From Cupriavidus necator A5-1 (GTDB lineage: Bacteria; Pseudomonadota; Gammaproteobacteria; Burkholderiales; Burkholderiaceae), in NCBI RefSeq assembly GCF_000744095.1, contig NZ_JQLI01000008.1, positions 3,906,001 through 3,970,000 of the forward strand: DNA of 64,000 bases, given 5' to 3'. The notes under the pieces are model-generated. The model was not told where the DNA came from and did not search any database. It was given only the letters and a program-made list of their open reading frames with translations. The position numbers were made by a program, and so were the translations under genes. Shown here piece after piece: positions 25,663 to 35,582 of the stretch; within the stretch, counting starts at the first letter, position 1; every line of letters begins with the position of its first letter.

Positions 25663-26301
25663 ATGAAGATCAAGCTTGTCACCGTCTCGCTCGCCGCCGC
25701 CACGCTGCTGGCCGCCGGTTGCGCCACCGAACAGCAGACCCATACAGCGGTCGGAACCGGCGTGGGCGCCGCAGTTGGCGCCGGGCTTGGCAACCTGATC
25801 GGCGGCAATACCACGGGCACGCTGGTCGGCGCGGCCGTGGGCGGTGCCGTTGGCGGTGCGACCGGCTACAACTGGAACACCATCCGCGGCAAGCTGGGCA
25901 AGGACACCGCCGGCACGGGCACCCAGATCACCGAGCAGCCGGACGGCTCGCTGAAGGTCAATATCCCCAGCCAGGTGACCTTCGATACCGACAGCGCCAC
26001 GATCAAGCCGTCGTTCCGCTCGGTGCTCGACCAGGTTGCGCAGACGCTGGGCCAGCACCAGGACGTGAGCGCAAGTGTCGTCGGCCATACCGACAGCACC
26101 GGCAACTCCAACTACAACATGCAGCTCTCGCAGCGCCGCGCCCAGAGCGTGGCCGGCTACCTGGGTGACCACGGCGTCGCACGCAACCGGCTATCGGCCG
26201 AGGGCCGCGGGCAATCCCAGCCCGTGGCGGACAACGCTACCGAGGCCGGCCGGGCACAAAATCGCCGCGTCGAAATTTTTTTGAAACCAATTCAGGGGTG
26301 A
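25663..26301 (+). CDS. OmpA-family outer-membrane lipoprotein
   Basis: The protein has 212 residues. A lipoprotein signal ends at LAAGC (Cys20). A glycine-zipper region, GTGVGAAVGAGLGNLIGG ... GAAVGGAVGGATGY (about 29-68), follows. The C-terminal OmpA domain (about 100-210) contains the peptidoglycan-binding pattern VVGHTDSTGNSNYNMQLSQRRAQSVAGYL and NRRVEIFL. It is likely anchored in the outer membrane and tethers it to the cell wall. AGAAGGAGAAAGC gives a strong ribosome-binding site. Confidence 0.92.
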   Translation: MKIKLVTVSLAAATLLAAGCATEQQTHTAVGTGVGAAVGAGLGNLIGGNTTGTLVGAAVGGAVGGATGYNWNTIRGKLGKDTAGTGTQITEQPDGSLKVNIPSQVTFDTDSATIKPSFRSVLDQVAQTLGQHQDVSASVVGHTDSTGNSNYNMQLSQRRAQSVAGYLGDHGVARNRLSAEGRGQSQPVADNATEAGRAQNRRVEIFLKPIQG

Positions 26302-26407
26302 CCCGGTCATAGAAACAGGTGCCGCTTGCCACCGTTGCTGGCTCGCGATGGGTGGCTGACCTCCCGGGCGGTACCTGATTTCTCCTCCTTTTCCGTTGTG
26401 GAAAGCT

Positions 26408-26437
26408 GCGCCGGCACTGACCGGCGCTTTTTTTTTT
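26408..26437 (+). terminator. rho-independent terminator after the OmpA-like gene
   Basis: The stem GCGCCGG / CCGGCGC with loop CACTGA is followed by ten T residues. Confidence 0.93.
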
Positions 26438-26602
26438 GCCCGGAAGGTTTGCGCTAAGCAGAGGTCTTTCAGACTATTCCGCCATGCGGAACCGGCGCGT
26501 GCGCCGCGCCCAGTTGCTAAAATAGCCCTTTCCCGGCACGCGCTCGCCTTTCTGGCTGGCGCCGTCCCCACGATATTTCCCCGCTCCTGACCGGCCCTGT
26601 CT

Positions 26603-28663
26603 ATGACCGCACGTCGCATCCTCGTCACATCCGCCCTGCCTTATGCCAACGGCCAGATCCATATCGGCCACCTGGTGGAATACATCCAGACCGATATCTG
26701 GGTGCGTTTCCAGCGCATGATGGGCAACGAGGTCTACTACGTCGGCGCGGACGACACTCACGGCACGCCGGTGATGCTGCGCGCCGAGAAGGAAGGCATC
26801 ACGCCCAAGGAACTGATCGACCGCGTGTGGATCGAGCACAAGCGCGATTTCGACAGCTTCCTGGTGTCGTTCGACAATTACTACAGCACCGACGCGGAAG
26901 AAAACCGCGAGCTGTGCGAGAAGATCTACCTGGCCCTGAAGGCCGAGGACCTGATCGCCGAGCGCGAGGTCGAGCAGTTCTTCGACCCGGTCAAGAACAT
27001 GTTCCTGCCGGACCGCTTCATCAAGGGCGAGTGCCCCAAGTGCGGCGCCAAGGACCAGTATGGGGATTCCTGCGAGGTATGCGGCACCACCTATGTGCCG
27101 ACCGACCTGAAGAACCCGTACTCGGTCGTGTCCGGCGCGACCCCGGTGCGCAAGTCGTCTGCACACTACTTCTTCAAGCTGTCCGACCCGCGCTGCGAGA
27201 CCTTCCTGCGCGAGTGGGTGGCCGACCTGGCGCAGCCCGAAGCCGCCAACAAGATGCAGGAATGGCTGGGCAGCGAGGGCGAGACTTCGACGCTGTCCGA
27301 CTGGGACATCTCGCGCGATGCGCCCTACTTCGGCTTTGAGATCCCCGGCGCCCCCGGCAAGTACTTCTACGTGTGGCTGGACGCGCCGATCGGGTACTAC
27401 GCGAGCTTCAAGAACCTGGCGCAGAAGCGGGGCATCGACTTCGACGCCTGGGTCGGCCCGCATTCGACCGCCGAGCAGTACCACTTCATCGGCAAGGACA
27501 TCCTGTACTTCCACACGCTGTTCTGGCCGGCGATGCTGCGCTTCTCGGGCTACCGCACCCCGACCAATGTGTTCGCCCACGGCTTCCTGACCGTTGACGG
27601 CGCCAAGATGAGCAAGTCGCGCGGCACCTTTATCACCGCGCAGAGCTATATCGACACCGGCATGAACCCGGAATGGCTGCGCTATTACTTCGCGGCCAAG
27701 CTCAACGCGAGCATGGAAGACCTGGACCTGAACCTGGACGACTTCATTGCCCGGGTGAACAGCGACCTGATCGGCAAGTACGTCAATATCGCCAGCCGCG
27801 CGGCCGGCTTCCTGGTCAAGCGCTTCGAGGGCAAGGTAGATGAAGCCGCGCTGGCCCATCCGCTGCTCGAGCAGCTGCGCCAGGCCGCGCCGCAGGTGGC
27901 GCATCTCTACGAGGCGCGTGAGTACAGCAAGGCGCTGCGCCTGGTGATGGAGCTGACCGACGCGGTCAACGCCTTCGTCGACACCGAGAAGCCCTGGGAC
28001 CTGGCCAAGGATGAAGGCAAGCGCGCGGCGCTGCATGCGGCGTGCTCGGTATCGCTGGAGGCCTTCCGCCTGCTGACGATCTACCTGAAGCCGGTGGTGC
28101 CGAACGTGGCCGCGGGCGTTGAGCGCTTCCTGAACATCGAGCCGCTGGACTGGCGCGCCATCGACAGGCAGCTGTCGGCCGCCAGCCCGGTGCAGGCGTA
28201 CCAGCACCTGATGACGCGCGTCGATGCCAAGCAGGTCGATGCACTGCTGGCCGCCAACCGCGAGTCGCTGCAGGCGACTGCCGCGCCGGCCGCCGCGGCA
28301 TCGTCGATCGAGCCGATCGCTGACACCGTCACCATCGACGACTTCGCCAAGGTGGACCTGCGCGTGGCGAAGATCGTGGAATGCCAGAAGGTGGAAGGTT
28401 CGAACAAGCTGTTGCAACTGACGCTGGACCTGGGCGAAGGCAAGACGCGCAATGTGTTCTCGGGGATCCAGTCGGCCTATACGCCGGAGCAGCTGGTGGG
28501 CAAGCTGACGGTGGTGGTGGCCAACCTGGCGCCGCGGAAGATGAAATTCGGGATGTCGGAAGGGATGGTGCTGGCGGCTTCGGCTGCCGATGAGAAGGCG
28601 GAGCCGGGGCTTTATATCCTTGAGCCGCACAGCGGCGCGGTGCCGGGCATGCGGATCCGCTGA
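26603..28663 (+). CDS. metG: methionyl-tRNA synthetase
   Basis: This 686-residue class I synthetase charges initiator and elongator tRNA-Met. The HIGH motif is in NGQIHIGHLVEY (about 14-25). The zinc knuckle is CPKCGAKDQYGDSCEVCG (about 143-160). KMSKS is at 335-339. After the anticodon-binding helices, a C-terminal EMAP/Trbp111-type tRNA-binding domain begins near VDLRVAKIVEC (about 588), as in the long dimeric form. Length fits E. coli MetG (677). A TAAAAT hexamer at 26518-26523 may be its -10. Confidence 0.97.
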   Translation: MTARRILVTSALPYANGQIHIGHLVEYIQTDIWVRFQRMMGNEVYYVGADDTHGTPVMLRAEKEGITPKELIDRVWIEHKRDFDSFLVSFDNYYSTDAEENRELCEKIYLALKAEDLIAEREVEQFFDPVKNMFLPDRFIKGECPKCGAKDQYGDSCEVCGTTYVPTDLKNPYSVVSGATPVRKSSAHYFFKLSDPRCETFLREWVADLAQPEAANKMQEWLGSEGETSTLSDWDISRDAPYFGFEIPGAPGKYFYVWLDAPIGYYASFKNLAQKRGIDFDAWVGPHSTAEQYHFIGKDILYFHTLFWPAMLRFSGYRTPTNVFAHGFLTVDGAKMSKSRGTFITAQSYIDTGMNPEWLRYYFAAKLNASMEDLDLNLDDFIARVNSDLIGKYVNIASRAAGFLVKRFEGKVDEAALAHPLLEQLRQAAPQVAHLYEAREYSKALRLVMELTDAVNAFVDTEKPWDLAKDEGKRAALHAACSVSLEAFRLLTIYLKPVVPNVAAGVERFLNIEPLDWRAIDRQLSAASPVQAYQHLMTRVDAKQVDALLAANRESLQATAAPAAAASSIEPIADTVTIDDFAKVDLRVAKIVECQKVEGSNKLLQLTLDLGEGKTRNVFSGIQSAYTPEQLVGKLTVVVANLAPRKMKFGMSEGMVLAASAADEKAEPGLYILEPHSGAVPGMRIR

Positions 28664-28677
28664 TCCCGCCCGGGATG

Positions 28678-28715
28678 AAAAAACGGCGGCGCCTTCGGGC
28701 GACCGCCGTTTTTTT
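28678..28715. terminator. bidirectional terminator between metG and the BamE-like gene
   Basis: A-tract 28678-28683, then stem CGGCGG / CCGCCG, then seven T residues to 28715. The symmetry suits the convergent genes on either side. Confidence 0.88.
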
Positions 28716-28738
28716 ACGCCCGCCGATTCGGTCGCGCC

Positions 28739-29287
28739 TCAACCACCCTGCATCTTCGACGGATCGTCGCTGCGCGAGGTGGTCGTGACCGTGCCCTCGC
28801 TGTTGAAATGCACATTGAAGAAAGCCTTGTCGGTCGAGCTCTCCATCCACCGATAGCCCCACACCTCCTCCTTCTTCAACCTGAACGCCTCCACCTTGGT
28901 CGGCTTGCCCAGCAGCCGCCGGATATCGTCCTTGCTCATTCCGGCACGCACGCGCGCAAAGTTCTCCGGCGTCAGCACCTGCTCGATCTTGACCACCTTG
29001 CCGTCCGCGCCGATGGTGACCATCCAGGTGGTCGTGCCCTCCGGCCCGCGCGGATATTCCAGCCGGCGGCCGCCATCGGCTTCTTCCCAGACGATCTCCG
29101 GCTTGCCGGCCTGGCGCCGCAGCTCTTCCTCGGTGGACTGTCCCGGCACGATACCCTTGAACAGCTCGCTGTCGGGCTTGATCGCATTCCAGGTATTGCG
29201 GGCGGTCTCGCCCGCCTTCTTCATCGCTTCATCGACCTTCTGCTGGTCGCAGCCGAACAGCGCAAGCAAGGAGGCAATCAGTCCCAT
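28739..29287 (-). CDS. BamE/SmpA-like lipoprotein downstream of tamAB
   Basis: This 182-residue protein starts MGLIASLLALFGCDQQK, a short lipoprotein signal with LFGC (Cys13). It holds two repeats of a BamE/SmpA-like fold. KGIVPGQSTEEELRRQAGKPEIVWEE and FARVRAGMSKDDIRRLLGKPTKVEAF each carry the G-x-S/T...L-G-x-P pattern. This suggests a periplasmic, outer-membrane-linked protein. It lies 43 bases after tamB on the same strand, so it probably belongs to the tam operon. The exact role is unknown. Confidence 0.82.
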   Translation of the reverse strand: MGLIASLLALFGCDQQKVDEAMKKAGETARNTWNAIKPDSELFKGIVPGQSTEEELRRQAGKPEIVWEEADGGRRLEYPRGPEGTTTWMVTIGADGKVVKIEQVLTPENFARVRAGMSKDDIRRLLGKPTKVEAFRLKKEEVWGYRWMESSTDKAFFNVHFNSEGTVTTTSRSDDPSKMQGG

Positions 29288-29330
29288 GGCGGCAAGGCGT
29301 CGCGGCGACGCAAAAGTGGAGGGGCGCCCG

Positions 29331-32300
29331 TCAGCGGCGCACAGGCTCGGCGATGACTGCCGAGGCTGCCTGCGCGGCGCTTTCGGGATCGAGTGGCTGA
29401 CTGTCATCCTGGCTCCTTCTGGTGCCGCTGCGACCCGAGGTCCCGCTGAACAGGGTCGCCCAGCTGTCGAAGCGGCGGTTGAACAAGACCGACAAACCGT
29501 TGATGGAGCCACCCTTGGCAATCAGCGACCAGCGCCGCGACAACTGCCAGGTCAGCTTCACCACGTTCGAGGCCGAGGTCAGGCTCTGCTCATAGCCAAC
29601 CGACATGCGTTCGGAAATGGCCTTGCCCATGCTGACCACCTGCTGGTCGTTCAGGCCCGCGGTGCTGGGCCCGATCGAGAATTCGTCGATGCCGAAATGC
29701 TGCACGATGCCCTTGCCGGTCTTGCTGCCGATCATGCCGAGCGCCGCGCCGCCCAGTGCCGAGCCGCTCAGCTGGCGCTGCTGGCCGGCCCCCGCGCTTT
29801 CCGCGCCGTAGCCGAACATCAGCCAGGAGAGCTTGTCCTCGTCCGGCACATTGGGCTCCGACACCAGCCGCACGCGCGGCAGCCGCACCGTGCCGGTCAC
29901 CTCCACGCCCGCCTCCACTTCCTGGTTGCGGCGCATGGCGCGGATATTCATGTTGGGATTGTCGATCGGCCCGTTGAAGTTGATGATGCCACGTTCGATA
30001 TTGAGCTTGCGCCCGAAGGCCTCGTAGGTGCCGTCGGTCACGCGCACCGTGCCGGTGGCCTTCATCGGCACCAGCGGTTCGCTCTTGACGCCCATCTGGC
30101 CGCCCAGCAGCAGGTCGGCGCCGGCGCCGCGGAAGCGGAAGTCGTTGCCAAGGTCCACCGTCAGGTCGATCACCGGGCTGAACTTGCTGGCAGGCTTGGT
30201 CTCGGGCACCGGCGTGGCGGCGGTCTTCACCGCGCGCTGGTCCTTGCGGCGGATCACCACCACGTCGTCGCCAAGCACCGGGGCGCCTGCCTTGGGCAAA
30301 TCGAACAGGCCGCGGTCGACGCGGAACTTGCCGCGGATCACGATCTGCTTGTTCTCGTTGGCGATGGTGGCATCGCCCGAGACGATCAGCGTGCGCTCCG
30401 GGCTGGCAAAGAGCTGCAGCTTCTCGGCGATGATCTTGCCGGTCAGGTTGGGATCGGCCTCGCCCAGCTTGACGTTGCCGGTGGCGACGATCTTGCCGTC
30501 GCCGCCGTGGAACTCCACGTGCCTGAGTTCGACCGTGTTCTGGTCCAGCACCACGCGCACGGTGCCGTCGGTCAGGCGCAGCCCCTGGTCATACAGCGTG
30601 ACCGCCAGGTTGTCGCCGTTGACAGTGCCGGTCAGCAGCGGAGCACCGACCGTGCCGGCCAGGCGCATCGCCGCGGCCAGGCGCCCTTCGAAGGCGTACT
30701 GCGGCCCGGTAAATGCCTCCAGCGACTTCAGGCGCGGCACGTCCACGGTAATTGTGCCGCCCAGCGTCGAGGCCGGCCCCACCGTCTGCAGCCCCTGCTC
30801 CTGCACCAGCCCTGCCGAGGCATCGACCACCACCTTGCCGATGCGTCCCGACACCATGCCGCCGCGCAGGGCGATACGGTTACCGCCGGCGTCCGCACGC
30901 AAGCTGGTCTCGCCCAGGCCGAGCGTGGTGAAGCCCCGGCCCGCATTGACCGACAGGTCGCCGCTGCGCCGGCGCAGCTCGGCAAACCCGGTCGCGGTCT
31001 CCGCCAGCGCCAGGTTCCAGCGGCCGTCGAGCACCAGATCCGAGCGCACTGGCGGCTTCTCGCCGGTGATGGTTTCCATCAGTTCCAGGATGTGGCCGAC
31101 CTGCACGCCGTCCAGGCTGCCCGCCGTGCGGATGCGGCCGTGATCCCAGTCCAGGCTGTCGATGGCGAGCGTGGCGCGGTCCAGCAGCAGCCGCGCGGCG
31201 CCCAGGCGCACGTGCTGGTCGGCCACCAGCAGCTGCGTGGGCGCAGCCAGCCGCAGGTTGACGGTGCTGCGTTCCTCCAGCGTGCGGATGGTGCCGTTCC
31301 AGCCGTCCTTGCCCTTCCACGCCCCCTGGCCCGACAGCGCCAGCTGCAGCGGCCGCCGGTGCAGGCTGCCGGCCGCCTTGACGTCAAAGACATGGCTGGC
31401 CTGGGTGCCGTTGAGCGTGGCATCGAGGGTGCTGAGGCTCGCCTGCGGCCCGCGATAGTCGCGCGCGGCCAGCTGCACCGACAGCGGCCCGTCCAGGCCG
31501 CCGCGCACTTCGGCGCGACCGCTGGCCGTGGCCACTTTGTGCGGGCCCACCTCCAGCGCCTGCGCGTTGTAGTCGGCCACCACCTCAGGCTTCTTCAGCG
31601 TGCCGGTGATGGTGGCGTCGAGCTTGAGCTTGCCGGCCACGCCAAACTTGAGCCGGTCGAGCTGCGGCGCATTGACCGCCAGCTTGAGCTGGTCGCCGCG
31701 CGCGCCGAAGCTGCCGCGCAGGTCAGCCTGGTTGCCGGCCATGTTCAGCGAGGCCTCGCTCGGCAGCAGCCGCTCGCCGGCCAGGCGCACCTTGCCGCCG
31801 CCGGTCATCGGCAGGCCCGCGTATTCGCTTTCATGCACGGCGAAGTCCAGCGCGACGCCAAGCACGGGGGCGATCTCGCCGGTGGCGGTGAAGTCGGCAT
31901 TGATGCGGCCGGCTGCCACCTTGGCCAGCCGCGACGGGTCGAACGACGCCAGCTTGCCCTTGAAGCTGAACGGCTGCTTGTCCTTGAGGCCGAGCTTGCC
32001 TTCGGCCGTCAGCACGCCGGGGCCGACTGTAGCGCGCAGCGTGGACAGCGTGACCGCCTCGGCGTCGATATCGGCATCGGCAAACAGCTTGAGCGCAGCG
32101 CCCGACAGGTCCAGCGCCAGGCTCTGCCGGCCCGGCTCCAGGCGCACCACCACCGGACCCGACAGGCTGGCGCTGGTCAGCGAGCCATGCAGCGCGGCCG
32201 GGTCGAGCCGGTGCACGTCCAGGTCGAAGCCGCCACGCCCGCCGCGCAGCGTGCCGCCGCCGGTGATCTCGGCCTTGCCGGTCAGCGCCACGCGCAGGTC

Positions 32301-33476
32301 GCTGATGGCCTGCGCCATTTCGCTGAGTTCGACATGGGCGCGCACCGAGTGCACCGGCAGCCGTTCCTTGTCGAGCGGGCCGGCTTCCAGGTTGCGGATC
32401 TCGACGTCGCCGGCCACGGCCAGCGGTGCGGGGGGCGGTGCCGCCGCGGGGGCCGAGGCCGCGGGGACCGAAGCCGCTGGCGGAGCCGAGGCCGCGGGTG
32501 CGCTTGCCGCCTGCGGCGGCGCGCCCGCCGCCACGCCGTCCACCGGCCGCAGCTCGGCATGCACGGTCAGGTTGGCCTGTGGCGCCGTCGGGCTGAACAG
32601 CCGCGGGTTGATGCGCTCGCCATCGACCAGCAGGTGCGTGAACGGCACCTTGCCGAACGGCGTCACGTCGGCGCCGGCGCGCGCGTGGATACGGTCGCCA
32701 TTGGCCTGCAGTTCGGCGCGCAAGGCTTCGAGCGTACCGTCGGCAGTGGCGTTGACGGCAAACGATTCCTTCTGCCAGCTCGCCTCGAGCAGCGCCTCGG
32801 CGCTGAGCGCAAACGGCGCGCGCGCGCCGATCTGGGCGTTGGCCGCGAGCTTGCCATATGGCGTCTCGAGCTTGTCGACGCTGACGCGGTGGTGCTGGCC
32901 GTCGCTGTGCACGCCACCGGACAGGTTGCTGAAGACCATCGGCTCGGCCGTGGGCGCCGTGCCCTGCAGCAGCGACAGCCGCTCCAGCGTCAGCGTATCG
33001 ACATCGATGACCAGCGGCAGTTCGAGCGACTTCGGCATCTGCATCGGCTCGGTGCTCGGCTCGGACGGGCCCAGCTTCACCTCGGCCTTGCCGATGCGCA
33101 GCCATTCCACATGCAGCCGCCGCGGCTGCCAGCTCAACGCCCAGCTGGCGTCGACGCGGTCCACCGCCACGCGCGTCTGGCCGCTGGTGAACACCACGTC
33201 GCGCAGGCGCAGGCCGTGCGCCACAGTGCCCCCGTCCAGCGTGCCACTGAGCATGCCGGCCGACAGCCGCGTGGCCAGCGTCCACAGGTGGCGCGTGCCG
33301 GTCTCGGTGCTCAGTGCCGCCACGCCGGTGGCCAGCAGCCCAACCACCAGCACCAGCAGCACGCCCACCAGCCAGGCGAGCACGCGCCAGACGCGCCGGC
33401 GCTTGCGCGGCGCGGGTGGTGTCGGTTGCGTGGGCGTGCCCTCGCCGGGCAGGCCGGGCTGGTCGGGGATGCTCAT
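29331..33476 (-). CDS. tamB: translocation and assembly module inner-membrane component TamB
   Basis: The protein has 1381 residues. A cytoplasmic Arg-rich start is followed by a signal-anchor helix (about 25-47, VWRVLAWLVGVLLVLVVGLLATG). A very long repetitive beta-strand region of AsmA/DUF490 type spans the periplasm, and the C-terminal TamB domain ends near RRWSLIAKGGSINGLSVLFNRRFDSW. TamB-like proteins bridge inner and outer membranes and are implicated in phospholipid transport and outer-membrane protein assembly with TamA. An Ala/Pro-rich low-complexity insert lies at about residues 310-350. The gene follows tamA by 28 bases. Confidence 0.95.
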   Translation of the reverse strand: MSIPDQPGLPGEGTPTQPTPPAPRKRRRVWRVLAWLVGVLLVLVVGLLATGVAALSTETGTRHLWTLATRLSAGMLSGTLDGGTVAHGLRLRDVVFTSGQTRVAVDRVDASWALSWQPRRLHVEWLRIGKAEVKLGPSEPSTEPMQMPKSLELPLVIDVDTLTLERLSLLQGTAPTAEPMVFSNLSGGVHSDGQHHRVSVDKLETPYGKLAANAQIGARAPFALSAEALLEASWQKESFAVNATADGTLEALRAELQANGDRIHARAGADVTPFGKVPFTHLLVDGERINPRLFSPTAPQANLTVHAELRPVDGVAAGAPPQAASAPAASAPPAASVPAASAPAAAPPPAPLAVAGDVEIRNLEAGPLDKERLPVHSVRAHVELSEMAQAISDLRVALTGKAEITGGGTLRGGRGGFDLDVHRLDPAALHGSLTSASLSGPVVVRLEPGRQSLALDLSGAALKLFADADIDAEAVTLSTLRATVGPGVLTAEGKLGLKDKQPFSFKGKLASFDPSRLAKVAAGRINADFTATGEIAPVLGVALDFAVHESEYAGLPMTGGGKVRLAGERLLPSEASLNMAGNQADLRGSFGARGDQLKLAVNAPQLDRLKFGVAGKLKLDATITGTLKKPEVVADYNAQALEVGPHKVATASGRAEVRGGLDGPLSVQLAARDYRGPQASLSTLDATLNGTQASHVFDVKAAGSLHRRPLQLALSGQGAWKGKDGWNGTIRTLEERSTVNLRLAAPTQLLVADQHVRLGAARLLLDRATLAIDSLDWDHGRIRTAGSLDGVQVGHILELMETITGEKPPVRSDLVLDGRWNLALAETATGFAELRRRSGDLSVNAGRGFTTLGLGETSLRADAGGNRIALRGGMVSGRIGKVVVDASAGLVQEQGLQTVGPASTLGGTITVDVPRLKSLEAFTGPQYAFEGRLAAAMRLAGTVGAPLLTGTVNGDNLAVTLYDQGLRLTDGTVRVVLDQNTVELRHVEFHGGDGKIVATGNVKLGEADPNLTGKIIAEKLQLFASPERTLIVSGDATIANENKQIVIRGKFRVDRGLFDLPKAGAPVLGDDVVVIRRKDQRAVKTAATPVPETKPASKFSPVIDLTVDLGNDFRFRGAGADLLLGGQMGVKSEPLVPMKATGTVRVTDGTYEAFGRKLNIERGIINFNGPIDNPNMNIRAMRRNQEVEAGVEVTGTVRLPRVRLVSEPNVPDEDKLSWLMFGYGAESAGAGQQRQLSGSALGGAALGMIGSKTGKGIVQHFGIDEFSIGPSTAGLNDQQVVSMGKAISERMSVGYEQSLTSASNVVKLTWQLSRRWSLIAKGGSINGLSVLFNRRFDSWATLFSGTSGRSGTRRSQDDSQPLDPESAAQAASAVIAEPVRR

Positions 33477-33504
33477 GCCGGCATCTGGTGCGCGCGGGCG
33501 GCCA

Positions 33505-35343
33505 TCAGAACGCCACCCCCAACGAGATATGCGGACGGAACTGCTGCTCCTGGATGCCGTAGCCCACGTCCAGCTGCAGCGGGCCGACCGGCGTGCGCCA
33601 GCGCACGCCGACGCCCACGCCGTTGTAGATTTTCACGCCGTGCAGGTTGTCGGCGGCCGTGCCGAGATCCCAGAACACCGCCACGCCCCAGTCCGGCTTG
33701 AACCAGTACTGGTACTCCAGGCTGCCGGTGCCCAGGTACTTGGCGGGCAGGACACTGGCGCCGCTGCGCGTGCCGATCGACTGGTAGGTATAGCCGCGGA
33801 TCGAATCGGTACCGCCGGCACGGAAGCGCAGCGTGGCCGGGATCTGGCTCGAGCTGTCGCCGGTGAGGTCGGCGCCGAGCTCCAGCCGTGCCACCACCAG
33901 GTCGCGCTTGCCCACCGGTATGTACTGGCGGATACGGCCGTACAGCCGCAGGAAGGTGGCATCGCTGACAAAGCCCCTGGCGGCCACCCCGATCTGGGTG
34001 TTGATCACGTTACCGCGGCGCGGGAACACGGGGTTGTCGACGTCGCGCCGTGTCCAGGCAAAGGCCGGCACCAGCGCCTTGCTGATCTGGCTGGGCTGGC
34101 CCTCCGGCTCCAGCTTGTCGTAGTAGAAGTCCAGCGAGGTCGTGATGTCATACCGCTCGCGCGAGCGCGAGCGCTTCAGGCCAGCGCGCAGGCTGGTGGT
34201 ATCGGTGTTCTCGATATCGATGGTGCGCTCGTAGCTGCTGTACACGCTGTTGCGGTAGTTGCGGCTGTCCGGCGGCATCGCGGTCTCGGCGAACAGGTAG
34301 GAACGCTTCTGTTCCAGCCGCGCCTGCGAGTCGAAGGTCCAGCCGCGGTTGAACATGTTGTAGTACGAGTAACGCCCTTCCACCTGCGCGCCGGTATCAG
34401 TGGTAAAGCCCACGCCGCTGTTGAGCCGGTGCACCGGATATTCGCGCACGCGCACCGACACCGGCGCGGTGACCACGCCGTCGGGCGCCTTGTCGGCATC
34501 CGGGGGCGGCTCCAGGTCGACCTGCACGTTGGAGAAGTACGGCTGGTTCTGGATCGCGCGCTGCAGCTCCAGCAGCCGCTCCACGCGGTACGGCTCGCCC
34601 TCGCTGAGCGGGTTGACGTTATAGATGATCTGTTCCGGATAACGGCGCGTGCCAGTCACCTTGAGCGGCCCAATCAGGTAGGCCGGCCCGCTGACATAGT
34701 GGGCCGACAGGTCGGCGCGCAGCTCGTCCGGCTCCACGCGCGCCTGCGACGCTGCCAGCCGCGCGCCGTAGTAATTATGGCTCTGCAGCGTGACCAGCGC
34801 GTCTTCCTTGGCCTTGTCCCAGTCTGCCTGGCGGAACGGGTCGCCCACAGGCAGCCCCCACTTGGACCGCAGTTCCGCCACCTGCGCGGGCGAGCGCGTG
34901 GCCGCCGGGCCGGTCACCTGGACGTCGACATTGCGGATCAGCGTGCGCGCGCCGGGATCGACCATCAGGTGGACCACGCGCTTGTCGCCCTCGCCTTCCA
35001 CGCGGGTGGTGGTGGTCGGGTCGAAATAGCCTTCGGTGGAAGTGAACTGGCGCACCTGCTCGCCGACAGTCTCGACCATGTAGTCGAACTGGTCCGGGGA
35101 CAGGTCGGTACGGTCCTTGTAGCGCGCCAGGTCGAGGTGCTCTTCCAGCATCTCGCGGATCGGCTTGGGGGCCTCGACTTCGACCTTGTAGGCGGCGCCC
35201 GCGGGCAGCGCCAGGATGGCGGCCAAGGTCAACAGCACGGCCGCGGCCGCACGCGCCCACCAGGGCGCGCGGCCTGCGGGTGCTGCCTTCGGCATAGCGG
35301 CGCTGGCCGGGTGGCCTGCCATCCTTGCCAGATCGGTCCTCAT
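33505..35343 (-). CDS. tamA: translocation and assembly module outer-membrane component TamA
   Basis: This is a 612-residue BamA-superfamily (Omp85) protein. A signal sequence of about 50 residues includes a long Arg/Ala-rich n-region. Three POTRA domains follow (about 52-290; the second includes TLIRNVDVQVTG, the third GPLKVTGTRRYPEQIIYNVNPLSEGEPY). The 16-stranded barrel then carries the conserved lid-lock motif region FRAGGTDSIRGYTYQSIG and ends in Phe (HISLGVAF), the outer-membrane sorting signal. With TamB it forms an envelope-spanning complex. A shorter start could begin at MPKAAPAG, residue 17. Confidence 0.95.
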   Translation of the reverse strand: MRTDLARMAGHPASAAMPKAAPAGRAPWWARAAAAVLLTLAAILALPAGAAYKVEVEAPKPIREMLEEHLDLARYKDRTDLSPDQFDYMVETVGEQVRQFTSTEGYFDPTTTTRVEGEGDKRVVHLMVDPGARTLIRNVDVQVTGPAATRSPAQVAELRSKWGLPVGDPFRQADWDKAKEDALVTLQSHNYYGARLAASQARVEPDELRADLSAHYVSGPAYLIGPLKVTGTRRYPEQIIYNVNPLSEGEPYRVERLLELQRAIQNQPYFSNVQVDLEPPPDADKAPDGVVTAPVSVRVREYPVHRLNSGVGFTTDTGAQVEGRYSYYNMFNRGWTFDSQARLEQKRSYLFAETAMPPDSRNYRNSVYSSYERTIDIENTDTTSLRAGLKRSRSRERYDITTSLDFYYDKLEPEGQPSQISKALVPAFAWTRRDVDNPVFPRRGNVINTQIGVAARGFVSDATFLRLYGRIRQYIPVGKRDLVVARLELGADLTGDSSSQIPATLRFRAGGTDSIRGYTYQSIGTRSGASVLPAKYLGTGSLEYQYWFKPDWGVAVFWDLGTAADNLHGVKIYNGVGVGVRWRTPVGPLQLDVGYGIQEQQFRPHISLGVAF

Positions 35344-35582
35344 CCGTTGATGTCGCCTGGAGCGTCGGGAGCGGTGTTAGCAGTGCTAGCGGTGTCTTTC
35401 GGCATCGCCGTTTGTCCACACATACGAAGTCGGTATTTGACCACACACGGCCTTGCTGCCGGAACTTTCCGGTCGCGCGATGGCGCTGCCCCGGCCTAAA
35501 TGCTTACCGGGCCGGGCCGATACTGTAAAATCCTGCCCCACCGCATCCAATCAGCGCCCGCCCGGCGCATCACGGTTTCACC

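Noticed and set aside
28896..33701. Very long antisense open frame opposite tamB (about 1600 codons), and similar ones opposite the formate dehydrogenase alpha gene and the Orn/Lys/Arg decarboxylase gene
   Set aside because: The translations are His/Arg/Ala/Gly-rich without any domain, and the opposite strand has an unmistakable gene. Such frames arise from GC-rich codon usage.
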